A DNA stretch of 17,338 nucleotides from CAZHOV01 sp964534315 (GTDB taxonomy: Bacteria; Bacteroidota; Bacteroidia; Chitinophagales; Saprospiraceae), in the NCBI GenBank assembly GCA_964534315.1, contig CAZHOV010000122.1:1-17338 (forward strand), given 5' to 3'. The notes under the pieces are model-generated. The model was not told the DNA's origin and did not search any database. It was given only the letters and a program-made list of their open reading frames with translations. Both the position numbers and the translations under genes were made by a program. Positions 6,843-14,658 of this stretch are shown here, in pieces; position 1 is the stretch's first letter, and every line of letters starts with the position of its first letter.

Positions 6843-6881
6843 AAACAAACAACGGGCAAAGAAATGTATTTTTGCCCGTTG
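6843..6881 (-). terminator. Intrinsic terminator or attenuator after acpP
   Basis: Reading the minus strand, a perfect 11-bp stem (CAACGGGCAAA / TTTGCCCGTTG, at 6871-6881 and 6850-6860) encloses a 10-nt loop. The T-rich stretch TTTGTTTTG follows. It begins 11 nt after the acpP stop. Partial termination here would allow far more acpP than fabF mRNA, which fits the high cellular demand for ACP. Confidence 0.75.
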
Positions 6882-6892
6882 CTGTTGTGGTT

Positions 6893-7132
6893 TTATGCTT
6901 GGACCTGAGAAGTTAAATATTCAATTGCATGCCCTACTGTCTGAATGTTTTCTGCCTGTTCATCTGGAATAGAAATATCAAATTCTTTCTCAAATTCCAT
7001 GATCAACTCGACGGTATCCAAAGAGTCTGCACCAAGGTCATTGGTAAAACTTGCTTCAGGAGTCACCTCAGACTCATCAACGCCTAACTTGTCAACAATA
7101 ATTTTTTTTACTCTTTCATCAATGTTTGACAT
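6893..7132 (-). CDS. acpP: Acyl carrier protein
   Basis: A 79-residue acidic carrier that holds growing acyl chains on a 4'-phosphopantetheine arm. The attachment site is Ser37 in LGADSLDTVELIM (33-45), a textbook ACP motif, and the whole length aligns with the four-helix ACP fold. I chose ATG at 7132 (MSNIDERVKKIIVDKL), which matches family N-termini. An in-frame TTG two codons upstream (7138) would add only Met-Val and is less likely. It is the first gene of the acpP-fabF-rnc cluster and diverges from pyk. A strong hairpin lies just after the stop. Confidence 0.97.
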   Translation of the reverse strand: MSNIDERVKKIIVDKLGVDESEVTPEASFTNDLGADSLDTVELIMEFEKEFDISIPDEQAENIQTVGHAIEYLTSQVQA

Positions 7133-7487
7133 AACCAAAGACTTTTGCGCCTACCTTTCAATATTTATTTTGGTAAAGATAGACTAGGTTAACAAAATTG
7201 CTATGCAAAATAAATTATAAGTCCTCTCATTACCAAAGGTTATGTCAATTTTTTTATCTCATTATTTTATAAATCAATGATAATAAATGGATTAGGTTGT
7301 TAAAATATATCATTCAATTGGAGAGCCCTAAATGTTACCTTTCCATTAATTTTGAAGCAGGAATTGTAATTTGTAGAGGATAAACTGTACTTTTGTTGCG
7401 CTAGCTAAAATAAATATCAATTTGCACAACGCCTTTTCGGGCTTTCTAAGTTACTGAAAGTCTGATTGTTAAACCTCTTGGTTGAAA
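7133..7487. other. Divergent intergenic region between acpP and pyk
   Basis: A 355-bp AT-rich region without a credible ORF. It must hold the acpP promoter (minus strand) and the pyk promoter (plus strand). A candidate pyk promoter is listed separately. For acpP only a weak match is visible: TATCTTTA (minus strand, 7173-7180) with a TTG 24 nt upstream, which is longer than the usual spacing. No riboswitch or terminator was recognised. Confidence 0.7.
7364..7395 (+). promoter_or_regulatory. Candidate Bacteroidota sigma-A promoter for pyk
   Basis: TTG at 7364-7366 is separated by 21 bp from TACTTTTG at 7388-7395, an exact match to the Bacteroidota -7 consensus TAnnTTTG with a TTG -33 element at allowed spacing. 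Transcription would start near 7400, leaving a leader of about 85 nt before the pyk ATG. Confidence 0.6.
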
Positions 7488-8921
7488 ATGGAAATTAAAC
7501 ATAATCTCAATACTAAGATCGTTGCTACCATCGGTCCGGCTTCTAGTTCCTATAATACTCTTTTAGAATTGGTTAAAGCGGGGGTAACCGTTTTTCGGCT
7601 TAATTTTTCGCATGGTACCCATAGCGATCATCAAAAAGTGATCAACCACATTACTTATATCAATGATAAGTATAAGGTCTACGTAAGTATTCTTGCTGAC
7701 TTGCAAGGTCCAAAACTACGTGTTGGAGAGATCAAAGACAAGGTACTTCCGGTCAATCCGGGGGATATCCTGACTTTTGTCAATGAGGAATGTATCGGAA
7801 CCAAAGAAAAGATCTACATGAGCTACCCCAATTTTGCACAAGACGTGTCAGTGGGAGAAAAAGTACTGGTTGATGACGGAAAGTTGGTCCTGGAAGTTAT
7901 AGATACCAACGGTGTCGATAAAGTGCAGCTAAAAGTATTATACGGAACGGAGATATCTTCCCGAAAAGGGGTGAACCTTCCACAAACCAAAATATCCCTC
8001 CCTTCCTTAACTGAAAAGGATGAAAAAGACCTCGAATTTATTTTAACCCAACCGGTCAATTGGATTGCCCTCTCCTTCGTCCGTTCTCCCAAAGATGTCA
8101 AAGACCTTAAAAGACGGATCGACCTGGCTGGCCATCCTGCCAAAATCATTGCTAAGATTGAAAAACCTGAGGCCGTAAAGCGTATCGATAAGATCATAAA
8201 ATTCTCCAACGCCATCATGGTGGCTAGAGGAGACCTCGGCGTAGAAGTCCCTATGGAGCGGCTACCTATTATTCAGAAAGACATCATTGAAAAATGCATC
8301 CAATGGGCGCGCCCGGTCATTGTAGCGACTCAGATGATGGACAGTATGATCACCAATCCAAGTCCCACCAGAGCTGAAATTACTGATGTTGCCAATGCCG
8401 TTTTGGATGGAGCAGACGCTGTAATGCTCAGCGGAGAAACTTCTATAGGAAAACACCCGGTGAGAGTAGTAGAGGCCATGAATAGAATACTGGAAACTAC
8501 CGAAAATTACTTCGATCCTAGTAGCAAACGTCCAACACCGACCAGAAAGTCGCGCACCTTCCTGTCAGATGCCGTATGCTTTAATGCCGCAAAAACGGCA
8601 GAAGAAGTGGGAGCAAAAGCGATTATCGGAATGACCAGCTCAGGTTATACCGCCTTCAAAGTTTCTAGCTACCGGCCTAATTCCGGCATTTTTATTTTTT
8701 CCGACCGTATCCACATGTTATCTACCCTCAACCTCGTCTGGGGCGTGCGCTGTTTTTATTACGACAAATTTACCTCTACCGACGAAACCATCACTGATGT
8801 GGTAGAGATCCTGAAATACCACAAGGAAATCGAAAAAGATGACGTCATCGTCAATACCGGAAGTATGCCGCTTCACCGAAGACACCGCACCAATATGCTG
8901 AAAGTAACCGTGGTCGAATAA
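7488..8921 (+). CDS. pyk: Pyruvate kinase
   Basis: A 477-residue glycolytic enzyme that transfers phosphate from phosphoenolpyruvate to ADP. Visible landmarks are TKIVATIGPAS (9-19), RLNFSHG (37-43), the active-site signature IIAKIEKPEAV with Lys223 (220-230), the Mg-site segment MVARGDLGVEVP (244-255), and ATQMMDSM followed by LSGETSIGKHP (314-324). The length is normal. The segment around the monovalent-cation site reads LQGPKLRV (72-79). Lys76 sits where K+-dependent enzymes have Glu, with the accompanying Leu, Gln and Val, so K+-independence is predicted. ATG at 7488 is the preferred start; a TTG two codons upstream (7482) is in frame but less likely. dut follows 34 nt downstream in the same direction. 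Confidence 0.97.
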   Translation: MEIKHNLNTKIVATIGPASSSYNTLLELVKAGVTVFRLNFSHGTHSDHQKVINHITYINDKYKVYVSILADLQGPKLRVGEIKDKVLPVNPGDILTFVNEECIGTKEKIYMSYPNFAQDVSVGEKVLVDDGKLVLEVIDTNGVDKVQLKVLYGTEISSRKGVNLPQTKISLPSLTEKDEKDLEFILTQPVNWIALSFVRSPKDVKDLKRRIDLAGHPAKIIAKIEKPEAVKRIDKIIKFSNAIMVARGDLGVEVPMERLPIIQKDIIEKCIQWARPVIVATQMMDSMITNPSPTRAEITDVANAVLDGADAVMLSGETSIGKHPVRVVEAMNRILETTENYFDPSSKRPTPTRKSRTFLSDAVCFNAAKTAEEVGAKAIIGMTSSGYTAFKVSSYRPNSGIFIFSDRIHMLSTLNLVWGVRCFYYDKFTSTDETITDVVEILKYHKEIEKDDVIVNTGSMPLHRRHRTNMLKVTVVE

Positions 8922-8955
8922 TTAAGGACCAATACTTGTTGCTGTAGATACTGAA

Positions 8956-9411
8956 ATGGAATTAACCTCTACTACTATGATCGTAAGAATAATAAATAAA
9001 TCAAAAAATGTACTTCCTAAATATGAAACGGAAGGAAGCGCTGGAATGGATCTGCGAGCCAATATGGATGAACCCGTTACCCTCCAATCTCTTGAAAGAA
9101 CGCTCATTCCTACAGGTTTATTCATCGAACTCCCCTTTGGGTATGAGGCTCAAATAAGACCCAGAAGCGGATTGGCAATAAAAAAAGGCCTTTCTCTGCC
9201 TAATACTCCGGGTACGATCGATAGCGACTACCGGGGCGAAATCAAGGTTATTCTCATAAATCTGTCTCCCGATCCTCAAACCGTCGAACCCGGAGAACGA
9301 GTCGCCCAAATGGTCATTACCAAATACGAAAGAGTTGAATGGGAAGTTGTGGAAGCACTTAGCGACACCGAACGTGGAGCAGGAGGCTTTGGTAGTACCG
9401 GAGCTTCCTAA
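8956..9411 (+). CDS. dut: Deoxyuridine 5'-triphosphate nucleotidohydrolase (dUTPase)
   Basis: A trimeric dUTPase that converts dUTP to dUMP and pyrophosphate, keeping uracil out of DNA and feeding dTMP synthesis. All five family motifs are present: GSAGMDLRA (27-35); RPRSGLAIKKGL; NTPGTIDSDYRGE, with the Asp-Tyr substrate contacts; the GERVAQMVI segment; and the C-terminal flexible arm RGAGGFGSTG. The listed start gives 151 residues. An in-frame ATG at 8977 (MIVRIINKSKNVLPKY) gives 144 residues, matches typical bacterial dUTPases better, and may be the true start; neither has a clear Shine-Dalgarno. It is probably co-transcribed with pyk. In many Bacteroidota dut lies just ahead of the TPR/DUF4292/EnvC genes, as here. 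Confidence 0.96.
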   Translation: MELTSTTMIVRIINKSKNVLPKYETEGSAGMDLRANMDEPVTLQSLERTLIPTGLFIELPFGYEAQIRPRSGLAIKKGLSLPNTPGTIDSDYRGEIKVILINLSPDPQTVEPGERVAQMVITKYERVEWEVVEALSDTERGAGGFGSTGAS

Positions 9412-9523
9412 TAAAAATTCATTCTCCAAAACTTACCCCCTAAAATTCACGTTCGTTTTATTAAGTAAGCGGTAAAACACAATAAGTGGTTACCCCCCTT
9501 AAGGCTACACTATATTACCAAAT

Positions 9524-9557
9524 TTTGAGTTTATTATTCTATAAAGGCCTATTTTTA
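9524..9557 (+). promoter_or_regulatory. Possible promoter for the TPR-DUF4292-envC operon
   Basis: TTTG at 9524-9527 is followed after 22 bp by TATTTTTA at 9550-9557, one base off the Bacteroidota TAnnTTTG consensus. It lies in the 184-bp gap after dut, about 40 bp before the TPR gene start. The rest of the gap shows only a duplicated TTACCCCC (9433 and 9490) and no terminator. Confidence 0.35.
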
Positions 9558-9595
9558 CCTTTTGTGTTGCACTCTGATTGAAAATTGATTATTAA

Positions 9596-11317
9596 ATGAA
9601 AAATAGTTTAAAACACTTTTGTTGCTTTCTCTTTTTTCTGAGTCTTTTTCAGCTATCCGCCTTCAGTCAGCAAAATAGTATGACTGAAGAGGAAATGAAA
9701 ATACAAGGCATGTTTATCGAAGCCAATAAATTTAAAATTCTCGAGAATTTTGAAAAAGCAGAGGACATCCTTAAAAAGCTCCTCGAATTGGCCCCGGATA
9801 ACCATGTCGCTATGTACGAATTGGCCAGGGTAATGGAAGCCCAAGACAAGGATGGCGACGCCAAACGCTACATTATCGATGCTTTGGAGTTGGATGATTC
9901 TAACGACTGGTACCATATATTTTATGCTGATCTGGAGGATAAAATGGGCCGCCCCGTCAAAGCTGCTGAAATTTATAAAGAATTGGTCAAGAGAAACGAC
10001 GAAAATGATTACTACCTCTTAAAACAGGCTTATTATCATGTGTTGGGCAAAGAGCCGGATAAGGCGATCAAAGTCTACGATGATTTTGAAGAACGCGTTG
10101 GGGTATCTCCCGACATCAGTCAAAAGAAACATAAACTCTATCTCACCATCGGTAAAGAAAAAGAAGCAGCGGAAGAACTCCAGAAGTTGATCGATGCCTA
10201 TCCCAGTAATTCCGAATACTATTATGATCTGGCTGATTTTTATACTGCTATGGGAAAAAAATCAGATGCCAAAAAAGTTTACGAAGACCTTCAGGTTATC
10301 GATCCTGATAATGTAAAGGCGCGCATGGCACTCGAAGAAGACTGGGTGGTCAATAAGGGAGCAGAAGAAGGGGATGTTGAGCGTATCCAAAAGCTGTTCA
10401 GAGACGAGACCGTAGATATTGACACCAAAATAAAAACGATCTTACCCCTGGCAAATGAAATTGCCAATTCTAATAATCAAGCTACAGCAAAAGCTTATCT
10501 ACCAGCTTTGAAAACGCTTACTCAAGTACATCCAGATGAAGCTAAATCGTTTGCGATCTATGCAGATATGCTCTATTATGCTGGAGACAAAGAGGAGGCG
10601 ACCAGGAAATACGAAAAGGCCTTAAGTATCGATAAATCGGTCTATGCCGTTTGGGAACAATTGTTATTTATTTATTCCGAACTGGGAGATTACAAGAGGC
10701 TGGCAGAGCTATCCTACGAAGCCCTGGATTATTTTCCTAACAACCCGATTATTTTCTTTTTTAATGGTATGGCCAATTGCGAAATTCAGGAATATTCAGT
10801 GGCGCAACCTTCTTTGGAACAAGCTAAGCTGATGGCGGTTAATAATAAACTATTGAAAATCGATGTGCTCAACCGGCTGGGAGAGGCGTACTTCGCGTTG
10901 GGTAAAGCAGATAAAGGAGCAGATAACTTCGAGAAAGCGCTCGAGCTAGATGCCCGCGCTGCGATCCCGATGGCCAATTATGCCTACTACCTCTCATCAG
11001 ATGACCAATCGATTGAAAAAGCTGAAAAATTGGCCCGGGAAGCTCAAAAGATTAATGCTGGTCATCCCGCTACTAATGAAGCCATGGGGAAGGTCAGTTT
11101 TGAGAAAAATGATTTTTCCAAAGCCAAAGAATGGTATGGTAAAGCCATTGCCAATGGAGGAGATGTCCATCCGCGCATACTTGAGGGGTATGGCGATACG
11201 CTTTTCAAACTTAGTCTCATCGATGAAGCTGTCAACTTCTGGAAAAAGGCCCGGTCTAAAGGGATAGATAATACCCGTTTGAAGAATAAAATTGAAAATC
11301 GAAAATTGATCGAGTAA
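9596..11317 (+). CDS. Secreted tetratricopeptide-repeat protein
   Basis: A 573-residue protein starting with a signal peptide (about 1-25, Phe/Leu-rich core ending SAFSQQ), so it is exported to the periplasm or outer envelope. The rest is built of helical TPR-type repeats, with recurrent patterns such as A.....Y..AL..D across about 30-570. The clearest are near 340-390 (EATRKYEKALSIDKSVYAVW) and 420-470 (LGKADKGADNFEKALELD). TPRs mediate protein-protein contacts; no catalytic domain is visible. It is followed after 3 nt by the DUF4292 lipoprotein and then the EnvC-like gene, an order conserved in Bacteroidota, so it may act as a scaffold in envelope or outer-membrane maintenance (inference). 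The ATG at 9596 is supported by the signal peptide. Confidence 0.92.
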   Translation: MKNSLKHFCCFLFFLSLFQLSAFSQQNSMTEEEMKIQGMFIEANKFKILENFEKAEDILKKLLELAPDNHVAMYELARVMEAQDKDGDAKRYIIDALELDDSNDWYHIFYADLEDKMGRPVKAAEIYKELVKRNDENDYYLLKQAYYHVLGKEPDKAIKVYDDFEERVGVSPDISQKKHKLYLTIGKEKEAAEELQKLIDAYPSNSEYYYDLADFYTAMGKKSDAKKVYEDLQVIDPDNVKARMALEEDWVVNKGAEEGDVERIQKLFRDETVDIDTKIKTILPLANEIANSNNQATAKAYLPALKTLTQVHPDEAKSFAIYADMLYYAGDKEEATRKYEKALSIDKSVYAVWEQLLFIYSELGDYKRLAELSYEALDYFPNNPIIFFFNGMANCEIQEYSVAQPSLEQAKLMAVNNKLLKIDVLNRLGEAYFALGKADKGADNFEKALELDARAAIPMANYAYYLSSDDQSIEKAEKLAREAQKINAGHPATNEAMGKVSFEKNDFSKAKEWYGKAIANGGDVHPRILEGYGDTLFKLSLIDEAVNFWKKARSKGIDNTRLKNKIENRKLIE

Positions 11318-11320
11318 TAA

Positions 11321-12148
11321 ATGAATAGCTTTCAGCAAATAGTTCGAATGATTTTTGCAAGAAGCAACACCATTTTGGTGATGAGTTGCTGCTTGATCTT
11401 GCTCATTGGTTGTAAAACCACTCGAAAGGCGGCAAAGCCTCTTAATCTGAAGAACCGGTCAACTAAATTTTTACTTAAAAAATTGAATAATAATAAAATA
11501 GAGGCAGACTGGATTAGCGCCAAAGCCCGAGTAACATACGCCGATGAAAATGAAACCCGAAAGTTTACCTCCCTTGTAAGACTCCGGAAGGATAGCGTAA
11601 TCTGGATGAATTTCAAGAAAACAAGTATTGAGGCAGCCAGGATACTTATAACCCCTGATTCGCTATTTATTCTAAACCGCCTCGACAAAGAGTATTTTAA
11701 AGATGCGCTTGACGGATTGAAAGCAAAGTTTTTCCTGCCTCAAAGTGATTTGACCAATACGGAATTTTTTCAGATCATTCAGGAACTAATATTAGGAAAT
11801 CCCGTATTTTATCAAGTAAAAGCACTAAATAATGAGATTGTAGAAGAACAATACTACCTCGAAGGTGATGACGGCAGAATAAAAAGCGAGTATTGGCTTG
11901 ATGGGTTGTTTTATCGATTAGGTCAACTTGCTTTTACCGACTTTAAAACCCAAGGTACGGTTGCGATAAAACTCGATGATTATGAAGAACTGGAGGATAG
12001 ACAAAAATTTTCGTACCTTCGTACCATTACCGCAATGTCAGAAGAAACAGGAAAAGTCTACGTAGAAATCGAGTTTAAGAAACTAGAAATCAATATACCC
12101 AAAAATATTCGTTTTGAAATTCCTTCCCGATATACCCGAATACAATAA
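11321..12148 (+). CDS. DUF4292-type outer-membrane lipoprotein
   Basis: A 275-residue putative lipoprotein. The N-terminal hydrophobic segment ends in a lipobox Leu28-Ile29-Gly30-Cys31. After Cys31 comes a basic KTTRKAAK linker and then a beta-rich domain (about 60-270) of the DUF4292 kind, whose family is related in shape to LolA/LolB-type lipoprotein or lipid carriers. The assignment rests on the lipobox, on the pattern of strands such as ARVTYADENETRKFTSLVRL and WMNFKKTSIEAARILITPDSL, and on gene context. Met10 is an alternative start giving a shorter signal peptide. It begins 3 nt after the TPR gene and its end overlaps the annotated start of the next gene by 35 nt, which suggests translational coupling. 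A role in lipid or lipoprotein handling is inference. Confidence 0.82.
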   Translation: MNSFQQIVRMIFARSNTILVMSCCLILLIGCKTTRKAAKPLNLKNRSTKFLLKKLNNNKIEADWISAKARVTYADENETRKFTSLVRLRKDSVIWMNFKKTSIEAARILITPDSLFILNRLDKEYFKDALDGLKAKFFLPQSDLTNTEFFQIIQELILGNPVFYQVKALNNEIVEEQYYLEGDDGRIKSEYWLDGLFYRLGQLAFTDFKTQGTVAIKLDDYEELEDRQKFSYLRTITAMSEETGKVYVEIEFKKLEINIPKNIRFEIPSRYTRIQ

Positions 12149-13361
12149 ATTGGCCTGGATAACTTCTTTCCTGATTATTCTTTTCGGTTTTTCCACCTTA
12201 TTTGGGCAAGTCCGCCAAGATCTTGAAAATCAACGTAAGAAACTGATCCAGGAAATTGCTAACACCTCAGCCAAACTTGAGCGCACAAAAAAGACCAAAG
12301 CTGCTGCGCTAGAGCGGTACGTAGCTCTTCAAAATCAAATTCAGGCCCGGGAGCGGCTTATCCTGACACTACAGCAAGAACTCCTTTATGTAGACGAAAA
12401 GTTTAGCCAAACTTCCGATGTGGTTACCTCTCTAAGCCTCGATGTAAGTAAACTGGAAGAAGAATATGCTCAAATGCTACGGCAAGCCTACCGCCAAAAA
12501 GCAACTAAGTCTTCTCTACTCTTCTTATTTTCTTCTGAATCGATCAACCAGATTTTTAAACGCTGGCAATACTTGAAGCAATACGATAGCTATCGTAAAA
12601 AACAAGCGCTGATTATTCAAAAAACCAGAGAAACCCTCTTGGAGAAAATGGAGCAGCTCCAAAAAAGAAAACACGAAAAGGAATTGCTGATTGAAGCGGA
12701 AGTACAACAACAAGAAATTCTGAATAAAGAATTCAAATTAAAAAGTAACGTCATTTCTTCGCTCAAAACCTCCGAATCCAGGTTGGTGAAAGAGCTCGAA
12801 GATCAGAAGAAAGCCCATGAACGCCTCAATAAAGCGATTGAAGAGATTATACGAAAGGAAGTGGCAAAGACGAGGTCTTCCAGCCGTACCAATACCATTC
12901 CCGACCGCGGAGGAAACACATTTGATATTTCAGCGGAGAGTAGCAACTTCAATAGCTACAAAGGCAGGCTCCCCTGGCCGGTTGATCAGGGCTCTATTGA
13001 GCGGTATTTTGGCATACAACCTCATCCGACTATTCAGAATATTAATATTACCAATAACGGGATTGACGTTCTGACAGATGCACAAGCCAATGCTTATGCC
13101 GTCTTTCCAGGAAAGGTGGTGGGCGTACAATTTGTGCCCGGCCACGACTATATGCTCATTATACAACACGGAAATTATTACTCGGTCTATTCAAATCTCG
13201 AAGAAGCAAAAGTCGAGAAAAACCAGGAAGTAAAGGCCGGAACACGGATCGGAACCGTAAGCATTGACGCAAAAACCCAAAAATCTATCATCCATTTTGA
13301 AATTTGGTATAATAAAACCCGGTTAAATCCGTCAGAATGGTTGAGAAAAAGTGCGGGATAA
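12114..13361 (+). CDS. EnvC-type murein hydrolase activator (degenerate LytM/M23 domain)
   Basis: A 415-residue exported protein: a hydrophobic signal segment (about 13-31), a long coiled coil (about 33-255, rich in Glu/Lys/Gln) and a C-terminal LytM/M23-like domain (about 284-413). The zinc and catalytic residues are only partly kept: the HxxxD motif reads NNGID (Asn314 for His, Asp318 kept) and the HxH motif reads IIH (Ile392 for His, His394 kept). It is thus unlikely to be a peptidase and more likely activates cell-wall amidases, as E. coli EnvC does with AmiA/AmiB. No ATG precedes the signal peptide. TTG at 12114, inside the preceding gene, gives a basic N-region; TTG at 12150, just after the preceding stop, is an alternative. 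hflX follows after 25 nt. Confidence 0.88.
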   Translation: MKFLPDIPEYNKLAWITSFLIILFGFSTLFGQVRQDLENQRKKLIQEIANTSAKLERTKKTKAAALERYVALQNQIQARERLILTLQQELLYVDEKFSQTSDVVTSLSLDVSKLEEEYAQMLRQAYRQKATKSSLLFLFSSESINQIFKRWQYLKQYDSYRKKQALIIQKTRETLLEKMEQLQKRKHEKELLIEAEVQQQEILNKEFKLKSNVISSLKTSESRLVKELEDQKKAHERLNKAIEEIIRKEVAKTRSSSRTNTIPDRGGNTFDISAESSNFNSYKGRLPWPVDQGSIERYFGIQPHPTIQNINITNNGIDVLTDAQANAYAVFPGKVVGVQFVPGHDYMLIIQHGNYYSVYSNLEEAKVEKNQEVKAGTRIGTVSIDAKTQKSIIHFEIWYNKTRLNPSEWLRKSAG

Positions 13362-13386
13362 AAAATAAGGATATAAATTAGAATGT

Positions 13387-14640
13387 ATGAATAATCAGGA
13401 TTGGAATGTTGGTGAGCGGAGAAAAAGAGGCCTCCGGAAAAAAGAAGAATATGCGGTCCTGGTTGGTTTGGTGCAGCGAAATCAATCAGAGGAGCAAGTC
13501 GTTGAGTACCTTGAAGAGCTAGAATTTTTGGCCCTTACAGCGGGAGCGGTTACCAAAAAGCGGGTCATCCAGAAACTCTCTCACCCGGATCCCCGCACGT
13601 TTATTGGTAAGGGAAAGCTTGATGAAATAAAGGAATATATCGAAAACAATGAAGATATCGGATTAGTCATCTTCGATGATGACTTATCGGGCAAACAGAC
13701 CAATATTATCGAAGAGCATCTCAAAGTGAAGATTGTTGACCGGAGTTCGCTGATCCTCGATATTTTTGCGGGTAGAGCCCAGACGGCACAAGCCAAAACT
13801 CAGGTGGAATTGGCTCAAATGCAATATCTATTGCCAAGACTAAGAGGATTGTGGACCCACCTTGAGCGGCAGCGGGGGGGGATTGGTATGCGTGGTCCCG
13901 GTGAGCAGGAAATCGAGACCGACCGGCGTATCGTTCGCGATAAGATCGCGTTGTTAAAGAAAAAACTCGAAAAGATCGATCGGCAAAACTTAACCCAAAG
14001 AAAGCAAAGAGGCGAGCTTATTCGAGTAGCATTAGTAGGGTATACGAATGTAGGAAAATCTACCCTGATGAATACGCTCAGCAAATCGGAGGTCTTTGCA
14101 GAAAATAAATTGTTTGCAACGCTGGATACTACTGTTAGGAAAGTGGTTTTCGGCACCATGCCTTTTCTGCTTTCCGATACTGTCGGATTTATCCGGAAGC
14201 TGCCCCACCACCTCGTCGAAAGCTTTAAATCAACCCTCGATGAAGTGCGTGAGAGCGACCTGTTACTGCATGTAGTGGACATCGCCCATCCGCAATATGA
14301 AGATCACGTCCGTACAGTTAATTCCACTCTTATCGATCTGGAAGCTATTGACAAGCCTACTATTCTGGTGTTCAACAAAATAGACCTATACCGGGAAAAA
14401 TATTTTGATGACTATCTCGAAGAGGAAACGAAAAAAGAAATAGAACAGGAGTTACGTGATAATTTGAAAAATCAATTTGAACATGATAATGTTTTTATCT
14501 CGGCGGTCACCAAAGAAAATCTAGATCAACTCAGAGAATTAATGTTTGAAAAGATTAAAAAACTTTATGAAAAACGGTATCCTTACAAAGCTAAATCCAT
14601 TACCTTTTGGGGGATGGCAAACGGAAGCGATACGGATTGA
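13387..14640 (+). CDS. hflX: GTPase HflX
   Basis: A 417-residue ribosome-associated GTPase. In characterised bacteria HflX splits stalled or stress-damaged 70S ribosomes. The N-terminal HflX domain (about 20-160, including DPRTFIGKGKLDEI) is followed by the conserved linker GGIGMRGPGEQEIETDRR (164-181) and the G domain: G1 GYTNVGKST (218-226), G2 in FATLDTT (243-249), G3 DTVGF (264-268) and G4 NKID (330-333). A charged helix and short tail end the protein. The linker is encoded across a run of eight G (13874-13881), yet the frame is intact. ATG at 13387 is the first in-frame start. Its position within an envelope operon and 18 nt before the aminopeptidase suggests co-transcription. Confidence 0.96.
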   Translation: MNNQDWNVGERRKRGLRKKEEYAVLVGLVQRNQSEEQVVEYLEELEFLALTAGAVTKKRVIQKLSHPDPRTFIGKGKLDEIKEYIENNEDIGLVIFDDDLSGKQTNIIEEHLKVKIVDRSSLILDIFAGRAQTAQAKTQVELAQMQYLLPRLRGLWTHLERQRGGIGMRGPGEQEIETDRRIVRDKIALLKKKLEKIDRQNLTQRKQRGELIRVALVGYTNVGKSTLMNTLSKSEVFAENKLFATLDTTVRKVVFGTMPFLLSDTVGFIRKLPHHLVESFKSTLDEVRESDLLLHVVDIAHPQYEDHVRTVNSTLIDLEAIDKPTILVFNKIDLYREKYFDDYLEEETKKEIEQELRDNLKNQFEHDNVFISAVTKENLDQLRELMFEKIKKLYEKRYPYKAKSITFWGMANGSDTD

Positions 14641-14658
14641 ACAATTAGCCAAAAAGAT

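Noticed and set aside
7823..8218. 131-codon minus-strand ORF opposite pyk
   Set aside because: Shadow of pyruvate kinase, which carries all expected motifs on the plus strand.
9433..9498. Duplicated TTACCCCC in the dut-TPR gap as a regulatory repeat
   Set aside because: Only eight bases, two copies, no symmetry or conserved spacing to a promoter.
13815..14282. 155-codon minus-strand ORF opposite hflX
   Set aside because: It is antisense to the conserved GTPase domain and its composition is that of a shadow frame.
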